Below the pieces are notes generated by a model. That model did no database searches and was not told the DNA's origin. It saw only the letters and a program-made list of their open reading frames with translations. Positions 19,607-28,052 of a DNA stretch of 45,639 nucleotides are shown here, piece by piece. The position numbers and the translations under genes were made by a program. Each line of letters starts with the position of its first letter. Position 1 is the first letter of the stretch. Source of the stretch: a virus. The stretch lies in IMG/VR virus record IMGVR_UViG_3300043398_000221, positions 1 through 45,639 of that record; one strand, 5' to 3'.

Positions 19607-20419
19607 ATGGTAAAAAAGATAGTACATTTAGCTGATATACACATCAGAACCTTCAGACTCCATCAAGAGTACAAAGAAGTTTTTGAAACCCTTATCAAAG
19701 AATTAAAAAAACTTCGTGAAGAATACGAGAGGGAAGAACTACGTATTGTGATAGCTGGTGATTTGGTTCACCAAAAAATAGTTATATCAAATGAACAACT
19801 GGTTTTGGGTACGTCTTTTATATTAGCCCTAGAGAAAATAGCGCCAGTCATCATCATCGCTGGTAATCATGATTTGTTGGAAAACAATAAAGATAGAATG
19901 GATAGCATAACTCCAATGGTTATGCTTCTACCAGATTCAAACGTCAATTATTTTAAAGAAAGCAAATGTTATCTTGATGATAACATTGTTTGGTGTGTTT
20001 ACTCAATATTTGAAGAAAACAAACGACCAAATATAGAAGCTGCTAGACAAGAGTTTGGTGATGACAAAACCTATGTCGGGTTATTCCACGCACCAATTAT
20101 TAATGCCAAAACGGATATCGGGTATGAGTTTGACCATGGGGCCGAACTGGATATATTTGAGGGTTGTGACATGGTGATGCTGGGTGATATACACAAACGC
20201 CAATCATTTAACCATAAGGGTATACCAATTGCGTATGCTTCTAGTCTTATACAACAAGATTTTGGCGAAAACGTAGATAAACATGGGTACTTGTTGTGGG
20301 ATGTTGAATCAAAAACATTTACAGAACATGATGTAGATAACAAATATTCGTTCTTTCAATTTAAAATCAAATCCATTGAAGATTTGGAGAACGATGAAGA
20401 AAAACTTTTAAATTTATGA
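19607..20419 (+). CDS. SbcD/Mre11-like nuclease subunit
   Basis: 270 aa from ATG 19607, chosen because the promoter -7 box lies just upstream and would be inside any longer frame. Calcineurin-like phosphoesterase motifs are in order: HLADIHIR near residue 7 (D-x-H), GDLVH near 50, GNHD near 84, LFHAP near 160 and MLGDIHKR near 195. It is the short form, equivalent to T4 gp47, and works with the SbcC-like ATPase encoded 1.4 kb downstream to process DNA ends. Confidence 0.85.
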   Translation: MVKKIVHLADIHIRTFRLHQEYKEVFETLIKELKKLREEYEREELRIVIAGDLVHQKIVISNEQLVLGTSFILALEKIAPVIIIAGNHDLLENNKDRMDSITPMVMLLPDSNVNYFKESKCYLDDNIVWCVYSIFEENKRPNIEAARQEFGDDKTYVGLFHAPIINAKTDIGYEFDHGAELDIFEGCDMVMLGDIHKRQSFNHKGIPIAYASSLIQQDFGENVDKHGYLLWDVESKTFTEHDVDNKYSFFQFKIKSIEDLENDEEKLLNL

Positions 20420-20667
20420 GTGAAGAAAGAGGTGGAATGACAATCAAACAAATGAGAGATTTCATTGTGTCATTACCAAAAGAATTTGATGAATATTTCG
20501 TAGTAAACGGCGAAGTAGCGGCTGTACAAGGTCAATTCTATGTTAGAGTAGATAAACCAGTAGTGCAATTAAGTGTTGATGAGGACAGCGGAGAATTGCT
20601 CATCTTACATCAAACTGAAGATGAGATTAACGATATTACCAGCAATTTGAGCGATGACAATTCCTAA
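20416..20667 (+). CDS. Hypothetical acidic protein
   Basis: 83 aa. The ATG overlaps the sbcD-like stop by 4 nt and its 3' end overlaps the next gene by 14 nt. No recognised domain; acidic C-terminus. Its position between the two recombination subunits suggests shared expression, not necessarily a shared complex. Confidence 0.6.
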   Translation: MSEERGGMTIKQMRDFIVSLPKEFDEYFVVNGEVAAVQGQFYVRVDKPVVQLSVDEDSGELLILHQTEDEINDITSNLSDDNS

Positions 20668-21007
20668 GGAGTTTAACGATGAAATATGGGAGTACTGTAG
20701 GGCCAATGGTATCACCAACATTGACGATTTTGTTATTGGTGTGCTAAAAAAAGGTTTCACTGCTGAAAAATTTGGTTCAACCCCTATGGTACAAAAAGTC
20801 GTGGAAAAAGTTGTTGAGGTACCAGTAGAAAAAGTGATTGAAAAAATCATAGAGGTACCAATCAATATCATTGATAAAGACCTTGAAGAGCGTTACAACA
20901 AAATTGTTTCAGAAAATTCTGAATTACAAAAAAAGATATCATCACTAGAACAAGAATTAGTCGATGAAAAAAATAAAAAGAAGAAAGACCTTTACGGAGA
21001 ATCATGA
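20654..21007 (+). CDS. Hypothetical coiled-coil protein
   Basis: 117 aa. The N-terminal part (EFNDEIWEYCRANGI, DDFVIGVLKKGF) looks like a short ribbon-helix-helix or similar helical unit. Then come VEKVVEVPVEKVIEKIIEVP repeats and a C-terminal coiled coil rich in Glu and Lys (about residues 75-115). It overlaps the next ATG by 4 nt. Function unknown; it may bind or bridge to the SbcC-like protein. Confidence 0.6.
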   Translation: MTIPKEFNDEIWEYCRANGITNIDDFVIGVLKKGFTAEKFGSTPMVQKVVEKVVEVPVEKVIEKIIEVPINIIDKDLEERYNKIVSENSELQKKISSLEQELVDEKNKKKKDLYGES

Positions 21008-23364
21008 GCGAAATAGCTACAAAAACATACATACCACCAACAGCTAAGGTTAAGGTTAAGTGGGAAGATAGACCTGAAAATTATTCTAAAGAGAATAAGA
21101 ATTTAATCAAAAATCATTTTGCTAAAAAGTACGGTATAAACAAAAACAATATTACCGTATCTTATATTCCAGTTAAGCTTAATAGTAAAGGCGAATTGGT
21201 GGAGATATCAGGTGCGAACATTGATAATATCATGGATTTGAATTATCAAAGAGCCCTTATGAAAGAGCTTATTGAACGAGATGGTAAAAACATTGACTTT
21301 GACAGAATCATTGCCTTGGACAACAAGGTGAACGCTGAGTTAACGATTGATATGACGGTATCACAGCACAAGAAATGGTCAATCAAATGGTTGATGCTAG
21401 ATAACTTCTTGTGTTTTGGTGAGCAAAACTATATACCTTTTAGCAAACTACAAGGATTAACTGTTGTGAATTCAGTACCAGCTAATCAAGGTGGTAAAAC
21501 AACACTCACCATTGATGCTATCAAATTTTTACTTCATGGTACCACAACCAAAACCGATAAAAACGAAGAGGTCTTCAACGATTTTAGTGGTAAAAATGAA
21601 TTGGTTGTTAGGGGCATGATTGATATTGAGGGAGATGAAATAATCATCGAACGTAAAATGAAGCGTTCGGCGTCAAAAAGTGGTGGTTGGACTGTAACCA
21701 ATAAGGTTAACTACTACGAGCTATTACCAGATGGTGAAGAAAAGGCTATGAATGAAGAAGACGCTAAACGAACAACGATTAAAATCAAAGAAACTGTTGG
21801 TAGTGAAAAAGATTTTGAACTATTGGTTTTGGCAACTGAAAATAATTTGGATGACCTCATCGGATTAACAACCACTGAATCTGGTAAGATATTAACTAGG
21901 TTGATTGGTTTAGAAGTCCTTGAAATGAAGGAAGAAATTTCCCGTAAAATGTATAATGAGTTTGCTAAGAAAAAGAAAGCAAACGACTATGACGTTATTA
22001 CGTTGACGAATGAAATCGAAGAAGACGAAGCTAAGATTGAACTTCAAGTTGAGATATCTGTCATACTAAACGAAAAAATTGAAGCGAACAAAAAAAGAAT
22101 TACGGAGTTAAATGAACTAAACGATTCACTACTTAACTCAAAAGAAAAGGTTGACATCACTATTAGTGCTATGAACCCGTCCAAGCTTCAAGAAGAGATT
22201 AATGTCTTGACCATAAAGGGTAAAGACACGAAAGACCGTATGACCACTTTGAATGACGCGATAATATCAATGGGTGAGATACACTTTGATGAGGACCGAC
22301 ATTATGGGTTAACAAAATTGATATCAAAGACAACAAGCGATAAGGCAGTTAAAGAAGCCGAGATTAAAAGACTTAAAAGAGTTGTCACTGATTTAATAGC
22401 TGGCGGTATATGTCAATCATGTCATAGAAAATTAGACGATGTTGACAACACTGAGCATATAAATAAACACAATGAAGATATAAAAACTTTAGAGGTTGAA
22501 TTGAACGCTATTGAGGCGTTGTTAGTGGAGTATGGTGAGGAATTAACCGCGCTAGAGGCGGTAAAGGTTCAGATAGATAAAAAGAGCCGAATGGAGTTGG
22601 ATAAGGATAGATTGGAAGTTGAAATCGGTAGCTTGAGAAATCAAGTCATCGCTAAAATGGCTGATTTAAAGAAATACAACGCGAATCTTGACGCTATCGA
22701 ACATAACCGCCAGATAGACATCCAAGTCTCTAAGGTTAAGACGGATATCGCGGTTGAGGAACATACCAAAACCGAAACCATAACCAAAATCGAGCGCAAT
22801 GCCAATGAATTGAAAAACCTAAGAGAAGGGGTTGTATTCAAGACAAAGATGATTGAAACCTTGAAAAAAGAGGAAGAAATTGATAAAATCTTTAGGGTCT
22901 ACATAGACCTAGTTGGTAAAAAGGGTATCAGCAAATTGGTGTTGAGGTCTGTTCTACCAATAATCAATGGCGAACTACAAAGATTATTGGAAGATGTAAC
23001 AGATTTCGAAGTCGAGATATTTATAGATGATAAGAATGATGTTCGTTTTTACCTTAATAAAGGTAACAGTACGAAATACCTTAAATCTGGTAGTGGTCTT
23101 GAAAAGACGGCTGCTAGTTTGGCTTTAAGGGCTGTTTTGGGCAAATTATCAACTCTACCTATGCCAAACTTTATCACTTTCGATGAAGTTTTGGGTAAAG
23201 TGGCTGCTGAGAATATTGATAAACTAAAAGAGCTTTTTGACAAGATTAAGGACATGTACGACATCGTGTTTTTGATAACCCATTACGATACCGTTAAAGA
23301 TTGGGCTACTAACGTATTGACAGTAAATAAGGTAAATGACATTTCAAAATTGTCGATAAAATAG
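21004..23364 (+). CDS. SbcC/Rad50-like ATPase
   Basis: 786 aa. About 130 N-terminal residues precede the usual start of the ATPase. Walker A is at NQGGKTTL (Lys165). Two long coiled-coil arms flank a zinc hook CQSC (Cys470, Cys473). The C-terminal half has the ABC signature SGSGLEKTAASLALR, Walker B FITFDEVLG near residue 725 and the H-loop THYD. This is the architecture of T4 gp46 and Rad50: tethering and ATP-gated DNA end processing with the SbcD-like nuclease. The N-terminal extension is unusual and unrecognised. Confidence 0.85.
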   Translation: MSEIATKTYIPPTAKVKVKWEDRPENYSKENKNLIKNHFAKKYGINKNNITVSYIPVKLNSKGELVEISGANIDNIMDLNYQRALMKELIERDGKNIDFDRIIALDNKVNAELTIDMTVSQHKKWSIKWLMLDNFLCFGEQNYIPFSKLQGLTVVNSVPANQGGKTTLTIDAIKFLLHGTTTKTDKNEEVFNDFSGKNELVVRGMIDIEGDEIIIERKMKRSASKSGGWTVTNKVNYYELLPDGEEKAMNEEDAKRTTIKIKETVGSEKDFELLVLATENNLDDLIGLTTTESGKILTRLIGLEVLEMKEEISRKMYNEFAKKKKANDYDVITLTNEIEEDEAKIELQVEISVILNEKIEANKKRITELNELNDSLLNSKEKVDITISAMNPSKLQEEINVLTIKGKDTKDRMTTLNDAIISMGEIHFDEDRHYGLTKLISKTTSDKAVKEAEIKRLKRVVTDLIAGGICQSCHRKLDDVDNTEHINKHNEDIKTLEVELNAIEALLVEYGEELTALEAVKVQIDKKSRMELDKDRLEVEIGSLRNQVIAKMADLKKYNANLDAIEHNRQIDIQVSKVKTDIAVEEHTKTETITKIERNANELKNLREGVVFKTKMIETLKKEEEIDKIFRVYIDLVGKKGISKLVLRSVLPIINGELQRLLEDVTDFEVEIFIDDKNDVRFYLNKGNSTKYLKSGSGLEKTAASLALRAVLGKLSTLPMPNFITFDEVLGKVAAENIDKLKELFDKIKDMYDIVFLITHYDTVKDWATNVLTVNKVNDISKLSIK

Positions 23365-23383
23365 TTGTTTTATCGACAATTTT
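23346..23383. terminator. 16-bp perfect inverted repeat over a stop codon
   Basis: AAAATTGTCGATAAAA, 6-nt loop, TTTTATCGACAATTTT. The TAG stop of the SbcC-like gene is in the loop region. The right arm ends in TTTT, so it may terminate transcription, but the -33 TTG of the next promoter also lies in the loop, so an operator role is equally possible. Confidence 0.55.
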
Positions 23384-23395
23384 GGAGTATTTTTG
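23365..23395 (+). promoter_or_regulatory. Host-type promoter
   Basis: TTG (23365-23367), 20 nt, TATTTTTG (23388-23395), upstream of the ATG at 23412. The right arm of the 16-bp inverted repeat occupies the spacer. Confidence 0.6.
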
Positions 23396-23411
23396 TATAA
23401 AAAGATAACTT

Positions 23412-23921
23412 ATGAGATTTAGAAATTATTGTGTGATTATCATGGGTAACACACAAGATGTAAACGATGAGATTAGAAAAGTTGCAGAAATGGAGCCAAA
23501 TTTCTTGGAAACCAAAGGTATTACCATTGCAACCTTTACCGCTTTTGTGTCACCATCTGAATTGAAAGAATGGTTTAAAGAACACGGCAGAAACGTCATA
23601 GTATTCGATTTGGATGAAAATTCTTCTGGGGTACACTTTATAAAGCCAGAAATTCAAAAAGGATTATTTGGGTTTACAGAGCTCATTGATTTAGATGAGA
23701 TGAATGAACAATTCTTAGAAAGTGTGGAAAAATCCATTGATAAGTGTGATGAGATAATTGAGAACATCTCTGGCGACACCATCACCAATCTATTGAGTGA
23801 AAAATCAATAGAAAAAATGGATAAAAAACAAAAAGAAGACCTTCTTAATAAGTTGATTGAGAATGGGTTAGAAAAACTAACAGATAGTGATAGAAAACTA
23901 CTTCCTTTGTTGACAAAGTAG
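23412..23921 (+). CDS. Hypothetical protein
   Basis: 169 aa. N-terminal strand-forming segment (NYCVIIMGNTQDV), an alpha/beta region to about residue 90, then a helical acidic C-terminus with Ser/Asp/Lys-rich turns. No known domain recognised. It has its own promoter and precedes the sigma factor gene. Confidence 0.6.
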   Translation: MRFRNYCVIIMGNTQDVNDEIRKVAEMEPNFLETKGITIATFTAFVSPSELKEWFKEHGRNVIVFDLDENSSGVHFIKPEIQKGLFGFTELIDLDEMNEQFLESVEKSIDKCDEIIENISGDTITNLLSEKSIEKMDKKQKEDLLNKLIENGLEKLTDSDRKLLPLLTK

Positions 23922-23931
23922 TAAAAATTAC

Positions 23932-23961
23932 TTGACTTTTTATGTTTTTTTAGTATATTTG
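23932..23961 (+). promoter_or_regulatory. Strong host-type promoter of sigma gene
   Basis: TTGAC (TTG at 23932-23934), 19 nt containing a T-tract, TATATTTG (23954-23961), then a 44-nt leader to ATG 24006. The use of a host-type promoter fits early or middle expression of a sigma factor that would act later. Confidence 0.75.
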
Positions 23962-24005
23962 TTTAACAATTTAAAATAATAAAGTATGTAAGTGTTTAAG
24001 TATTA

Positions 24006-24836
24006 ATGAGTAAAAAATTTGTGAATTTCGATACTGACGATGTTGTATCAAAGTATTTCAAGGACATCAGAAAGTCAGTTGTTTTAGCTCCGTTTGAAGA
24101 AAACGAATTGGCGAAAAAAATAAAAGCTGGGGATAAAAAAGCTTTGGATAAATTAATCAATGCAAACCTAAAGTTTGTGATTTCAATAGCCAAAGAATAT
24201 CAAGGAAAAGGATTACCGTTAGCCGATTTGATAAATGACGGTAATCATGGATTAATAAAAGCTGCGCATAGATTTGACCATCGTAAAGGGTTTAAGTTTA
24301 TTTCGTATGCTGTGTGGTGGATTCGTCAATCAATATTGTTGAGCTTATCGGAAAACGCTAGACTTGTTCGCTTACCTGCAAATGTGATACATAAAATCTC
24401 TAAACTAAGTAAAGAAATAGCTAAGTTTGAATCTCAAAATGAAAGAGAACCAATTTTTGGTGAAATCGTTGATGATGATAATGAAGCAATATCAATGGTC
24501 ATGTACCCTAAGCACACGTCACTTAATGAAGTGATTAATGAAGAGGGTGATGAAATGATTGAATTGATTTTATCAGAAGAACCAGAAGAAACTAAATATG
24601 AAGTGACTGATGAGGTAAAGACTAAAATCAATGAAGCGCTTTCTATTTTAAGTGACAGAGAAAGAGAAATAATTGAGTGTTATTTTGGGATAAATATCGA
24701 ATCGGAACCAATGACGTTAGAAGCAATAGGTGAGCGTTTTGATTTAACCAAAGAACGAATTAGACAAATCAAAGAAAAAGCTATCAGAAAGCTTAGGCAT
24801 AACGCACATGATTTATTTAGCTTGATTAATGAATAG
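24006..24836 (+). CDS. RpoD-like sigma-70 factor
   Basis: 276 aa. Region 1.2/2.1 is at ENELAKKIKAGDKKALDKLI and NANLKFVISIAKEYQGKGLP. Region 2.2-2.4 is at ADLINDGNHGLIKAAHRFD and FKFISYAVWWIRQSI. Region 3 follows (LVRLPANVIHKISKLSKEI), and region 4.2 ends with LEAIGERFDLTKERIRQIKE. The length and sequence resemble the short primary sigma factor of Bacteroidetes (about 290 aa). The -10 reading and melting region is close to the host pattern, while the part between regions 3 and 4 diverges. It should direct host RNA polymerase, probably to late phage promoters. Confidence 0.9.
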   Translation: MSKKFVNFDTDDVVSKYFKDIRKSVVLAPFEENELAKKIKAGDKKALDKLINANLKFVISIAKEYQGKGLPLADLINDGNHGLIKAAHRFDHRKGFKFISYAVWWIRQSILLSLSENARLVRLPANVIHKISKLSKEIAKFESQNEREPIFGEIVDDDNEAISMVMYPKHTSLNEVINEEGDEMIELILSEEPEETKYEVTDEVKTKINEALSILSDREREIIECYFGINIESEPMTLEAIGERFDLTKERIRQIKEKAIRKLRHNAHDLFSLINE

Positions 24837-24861
24837 AAAAAGGGGTCAAGCCCCTTTTTTT
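24837..24861 (+). terminator. Rho-independent terminator
   Basis: AAAAAGGGG, tcaag, CCCCTTTTTTT directly after the sigma factor stop. Confidence 0.85.
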
Positions 24862-24869
24862 ATTTGCGA

Positions 24870-24877
24870 TATTTATA
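24870..24877 (+). promoter_or_regulatory. Putative late promoter element
   Basis: TATTTATA, 15 nt before the ATG at 24893 and right after a terminator, so the downstream genes need a promoter here; no host-type box is present. Confidence 0.6.
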
Positions 24878-24892
24878 ATAAAATTTAAGAAT

Positions 24893-26056
24893 ATGAAAAT
24901 AAAATTTAGTCATATAATGTTAACCCTAGCTTTGATAGTGGCGGGGTGTGCTGGATATTTTTCAGTCTGGGGTTTAAGCCAATTATTTGCTGGTGCCAGT
25001 ACCGCTGTTATTATAATGGCGACTGGCCTTGAAATAGGTAAAATAATAACAACAACAGCTCTCCATAGATATTGGAAGAAAATAGCTAGTGGTCTAAAAA
25101 TATATTTGACAATAAGTGTTGCTGTTTTGATGATAATCACATCGGCTGGTATCTATGGGTTTTTATCTAATGCGTATCAAAAAACAGCGAATAAATTGGA
25201 AATACAGAACGGCCAAGTTAGTGTTTTAGAGAGCAAAAAGACAATGTTCAAAGATAACATTGAAAGCAATCAAAAGATTATTGACCAAAAGAATAAGCGT
25301 ATAGACCAATTAACACAACTCCGCTCAAATCAAGAAACACGTTTGGATGGTGCCACATCCAATAGAAATAGAAGCAACGCTAGAACAGATATACAAGAGG
25401 CTAATACTGAGATACAAAAACTAACAAAAGACATTGACGAAGTAAACTTAAGTAATGTTTCGTTAAACGATTCTATATCTAAGTATAACACACAAATATT
25501 AGAATTGACTGCTAACAGTGAAATATCTGGTGAAGTAGGTCCATTAAAATACATCTCAGAATTAACAGGCGTGGAAATGGCCAAAGTAGTCAATTTCCTA
25601 ATTTTGTTGTTGATATTTGTATTTGACCCGCTTGCTGTTGCATTAGTTTTGATGACAAATAGAATATTTGAAATCGAAGCAACTGAAGAACCTAAACAGG
25701 TTGAACCAAAAATTGTTGAACCAATACAAATGGTAACCAAAGAGTATGTTGATGATACAATGAAAGATGAAAGTCACGATGATGATGTTATAGTCGAAGA
25801 ACCAGTTGTTGAAGAGGAAGTAGTTGAAGAACCAGCGGTTGAAGAACCAACGGTTGAAAAACCAGCGGTTGAAGAACCAGCGGTTGAAAAACCAACAAAA
25901 CCAACAAAAATAACAGTTGAGGATATTAAAGAGGTTAAAGATAGAAACTTCTCCGTTAAAGTTCCGCAACCTAAAAGTAATACCATTCAACGAATAGGTT
26001 CTAATAAATTCAAAGAAAACGGTGACAATAACAAGTTTATTTATAGAAAACCATAA
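24893..26056 (+). CDS. Membrane protein with coiled coil and VEEPA repeats
   Basis: 387 aa. Hydrophobic segments near residues 7-27, 32-50, 68-92 and 223-248 (VNFLILLLIFVFDPLAVALV). A long coiled coil lies between the third and fourth (residues about 97-205). The C-terminal tail holds five five-residue repeats of the type VEEPA/VEKPA, encoded by 15-bp tandem repeats (25823-25897), followed by a basic end. No enzyme motif. The position in a late block suggests a virion-associated or lysis-related membrane protein; I do not recognise the family. Confidence 0.6.
   Translation: MKIKFSHIMLTLALIVAGCAGYFSVWGLSQLFAGASTAVIIMATGLEIGKIITTTALHRYWKKIASGLKIYLTISVAVLMIITSAGIYGFLSNAYQKTANKLEIQNGQVSVLESKKTMFKDNIESNQKIIDQKNKRIDQLTQLRSNQETRLDGATSNRNRSNARTDIQEANTEIQKLTKDIDEVNLSNVSLNDSISKYNTQILELTANSEISGEVGPLKYISELTGVEMAKVVNFLILLLIFVFDPLAVALVLMTNRIFEIEATEEPKQVEPKIVEPIQMVTKEYVDDTMKDESHDDDVIVEEPVVEEEVVEEPAVEEPTVEKPAVEEPAVEKPTKPTKITVEDIKEVKDRNFSVKVPQPKSNTIQRIGSNKFKENGDNNKFIYRKP
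25823..25897 (+). repeat. 15-bp tandem repeat inside coding sequence
   Basis: About five copies of GTTGAAGAACCAGCG with single-base variants, encoding V-E-(E/K)-P-(A/T) units. Copy number could change by slippage without breaking the frame. Confidence 0.75.
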
Positions 26057-26682
26057 TGATTATTGACGACAAAACATATAAACTAGAGACCAAAAACTTC
26101 ATACCAATAAAAACTGAAAAGAAAAGAATCGTTATTGGGAATACTTTTAATTCCGACATGAAACATGTCATTGGTTGGAAAAATAGGTTAAATGGTCATT
26201 ATAAGAAAACAGCATCATTTACAATAGCGAAAGACGGTACGGTGTTTAAACACTTTAATCCTGAGTTTTATTCACATTTTTATAAATCACACGACACTAA
26301 TTCAAAAACTATTACAATATTGATAGAAAATGAGGGTTGGTTGGTTAAAGATGAAAATAATCGGTTTATTAACCTTTTAGGCCATATTTATAAAGAACCG
26401 AGCGAGGTTTACGAAAAAAAGTGGAGAAGCTTTAATTATTGGGCCCCATACACTAAAGAACAGCTTAATGCTGCGGTTGAATTGGTTGAAGAATTGTGTA
26501 AGGAACATAATATAAATCCTACCGCAATAACTCACAATACTAAGATTGACCTATATGATTCACCATTTGGTGTTTTTTATAAGAGCAATCTAGAACCACA
26601 CTATACTGACGTAAACCCTAATTGGTTTTTTGAAGAATTTAAAACAACTCTAGAGAGCTATGAACAACAAACAAGCAATTAA
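26056..26682 (+). CDS. Amidase_2-like protein with altered zinc site
   Basis: 208 aa; ATG overlaps the preceding stop. The fold markers of N-acetylmuramoyl-L-alanine amidases (PGRP/amidase_2) are visible: GHYKKTASFTIAKDGTVFKH near residues 52-72, TILIENEGWL near 93-102, THNTKID near 159, and DLYDSPFGVFY. The usual first zinc ligand strand (IVIHHT) reads IVIGNT, so the first His is missing, which questions catalysis. It may be a virion-associated or regulatory amidase relative. The dedicated endolysin is probably the GH19 protein further on. Confidence 0.65.
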   Translation: MIIDDKTYKLETKNFIPIKTEKKRIVIGNTFNSDMKHVIGWKNRLNGHYKKTASFTIAKDGTVFKHFNPEFYSHFYKSHDTNSKTITILIENEGWLVKDENNRFINLLGHIYKEPSEVYEKKWRSFNYWAPYTKEQLNAAVELVEELCKEHNINPTAITHNTKIDLYDSPFGVFYKSNLEPHYTDVNPNWFFEEFKTTLESYEQQTSN

Positions 26683-27226
26683 CGAACACGATAAAACCAA
26701 ATTAATGATTGATATCATTAGGGGTGGTTATAAAAAATTGTTGTCTGAAGAGGCACCAGCTTCACCAGCTTCACCAGCCAATCAAACGGCTCCATCAGCA
26801 ACACCAACAACTCCAGACGCTTCTATGAACAATGTGGGTACCGACAATCAAGCTGTCAACCAACAAAATCAAGATGCGCAAAATCAAGCTGTTGAAAATG
26901 ATGCTGACACAAAAAGTTATGAAAGGGGTACTCCAGAATATGATGAAGAATATAAGAAATTAGCTGACATTGTTGACCCAAGTGTCAACATTGATTATTT
27001 GAAGGTAAACCCTAAAACGAGAAAAGCTGAAATATCTGGTACAATCATCAATGGCAAAGCCACTTTCACAATGGATATGATGTCGGATGAAGTTCAATTA
27101 GATACAAGTTTAATTGCTTTAAACGACACAAACAGCGAAATAATGCATAAGCTACAAGGCTATTTTAAGAATTGGAAAGAAGAAATGGCTAGAAGCATAA
27201 GCCAAGGAGATTTTAATCAAAATTAA
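26660..27226 (+). CDS. Hypothetical protein with Ala/Pro/Gln linker
   Basis: 188 aa, overlapping the amidase-like gene by 23 nt. Short helical N-terminus (TKLMIDIIRGGYKKLLSEE), then a low-complexity Pro/Ala/Ser and Gln/Asn linker (residues about 32-88), then a C-terminal domain of about 95 residues. The N-terminal helix plus disordered linker recalls capsid- or tail-anchored internal proteins. Function unknown. Confidence 0.55.
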   Translation: MNNKQAINEHDKTKLMIDIIRGGYKKLLSEEAPASPASPANQTAPSATPTTPDASMNNVGTDNQAVNQQNQDAQNQAVENDADTKSYERGTPEYDEEYKKLADIVDPSVNIDYLKVNPKTRKAEISGTIINGKATFTMDMMSDEVQLDTSLIALNDTNSEIMHKLQGYFKNWKEEMARSISQGDFNQN

Positions 27227-27229
27227 ACC

Positions 27230-27589
27230 ATGAAACTAGGGATTAAAGACTATTTTATCATCATTTTGGGTGCGGCTGTGATAATCGCTTTTATGCTTGG
27301 TCAAAGAAGAACTATTGACTATCGTGAAGGTGAGTTACAAAAACTGCATCAAGCGAATGAAGCTCTTCAAGCCAATAATGATAGTTTAGCTAAGGTGAAT
27401 AAAGATTTGGACAACCAAATAGCTAAAATACACACTGAGATTGCAGTTAAAGAAGCTGAGCTTCGTCAATCAAATAAAGAAATAACAAGATTAAATAATA
27501 GACGCAATGAAATACCTACTAACGTTAATCATTTGTCTGGTAATGGGGTCGCAACTGAGCTCTCAAACTATATTGCCAGACACAAATAG
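27230..27589 (+). CDS. Spanin-like inner-membrane coiled-coil protein
   Basis: 119 aa. One N-terminal hydrophobic segment (residues about 7-23, YFIIILGAAVIIAFML) is followed by a long periplasmic-type coiled coil (residues about 33-95). This is the layout of Rz-type i-spanins, which span the periplasm and fuse membranes at lysis. Its 3' end overlaps the next gene by 83 nt in another frame, as in embedded Rz/Rz1 pairs. Assignment is by architecture only. Confidence 0.6.
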   Translation: MKLGIKDYFIIILGAAVIIAFMLGQRRTIDYREGELQKLHQANEALQANNDSLAKVNKDLDNQIAKIHTEIAVKEAELRQSNKEITRLNNRRNEIPTNVNHLSGNGVATELSNYIARHK

Positions 27590-27974
27590 TGTAACTTGCC
27601 AAGTAATTGGTGGTGACACATTAATAGCTATGCATCTAGATGATGCTAAAATTGTTTTAAAAGGCGTATTAGATGGTGAAGTAGCTGATAGCTTGGTTAA
27701 GGTGTTGGTAGAACGAGATAAGGTTAAGAATGGTATTATTGAATTACAAACCAAAGAAATTAAAGCTCTTCAGGAACAATCAAAGAATAAAGACCAACAA
27801 AGAGCTAACTTGGATGCAATCATAAAAAACAAAAACACAGAAATAGCTACTTTAAAAGCAATAATTGCTGAACAAAAACGAGAAATAAGGAAACAAAAAA
27901 TAATAAAAACGCTAGCCTTGATAGGTGACGTAGTTTTACCAGTTGTAACCTTATTGTATATTACAACTCATTAA
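27507..27974 (+). CDS. Exported coiled-coil protein, spanin partner or unispanin-like
   Basis: 155 aa. N-terminal signal-like segment (MKYLLTLIICLVMGSQLSSQ), a long coiled coil from about residue 70 to 125, and a C-terminal hydrophobic anchor (LALIGDVVLPVVTLLYI). A cleaved or lipid-modified N-terminus with a C-terminal membrane anchor is the unispanin layout. The only Cys near the N-terminus is residue 10, in LIIC, not a good lipobox. It starts inside the preceding gene. Confidence 0.6.
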   Translation: MKYLLTLIICLVMGSQLSSQTILPDTNSVTCQVIGGDTLIAMHLDDAKIVLKGVLDGEVADSLVKVLVERDKVKNGIIELQTKEIKALQEQSKNKDQQRANLDAIIKNKNTEIATLKAIIAEQKREIRKQKIIKTLALIGDVVLPVVTLLYITTH

Positions 27975-27992
27975 AAAACCATAACTCAAATA

Positions 27993-28017
27993 AAGCCCCT
28001 TTTTTAGGGGCTTTTTT
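27993..28017 (+). terminator. Rho-independent terminator
   Basis: AAGCCCCT, T-rich loop, AGGGGCTTTTTT, following the spanin-like pair. Confidence 0.85.
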
Positions 28018-28030
28018 GTTGATTTCCTTA

Positions 28031-28038
28031 TATTTATA
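28031..28038 (+). promoter_or_regulatory. Putative late promoter element
   Basis: TATTTATA, 14 nt before ATG 28053 and just after a terminator. Confidence 0.6.
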
Positions 28039-28052
28039 GAAAAACTAACTAA

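Noticed and set aside
25823-25897. Possible CRISPR-like repeat array
   Set aside because: Repeats are contiguous 15-bp units without spacers and lie in frame in a coding sequence.
25330-25990. Reverse-strand frames rich in Phe/Trp or Ser/Thr over the VEEPA repeat
   Set aside because: Mirror images of the 15-bp tandem repeat in a clearly coding + strand gene.
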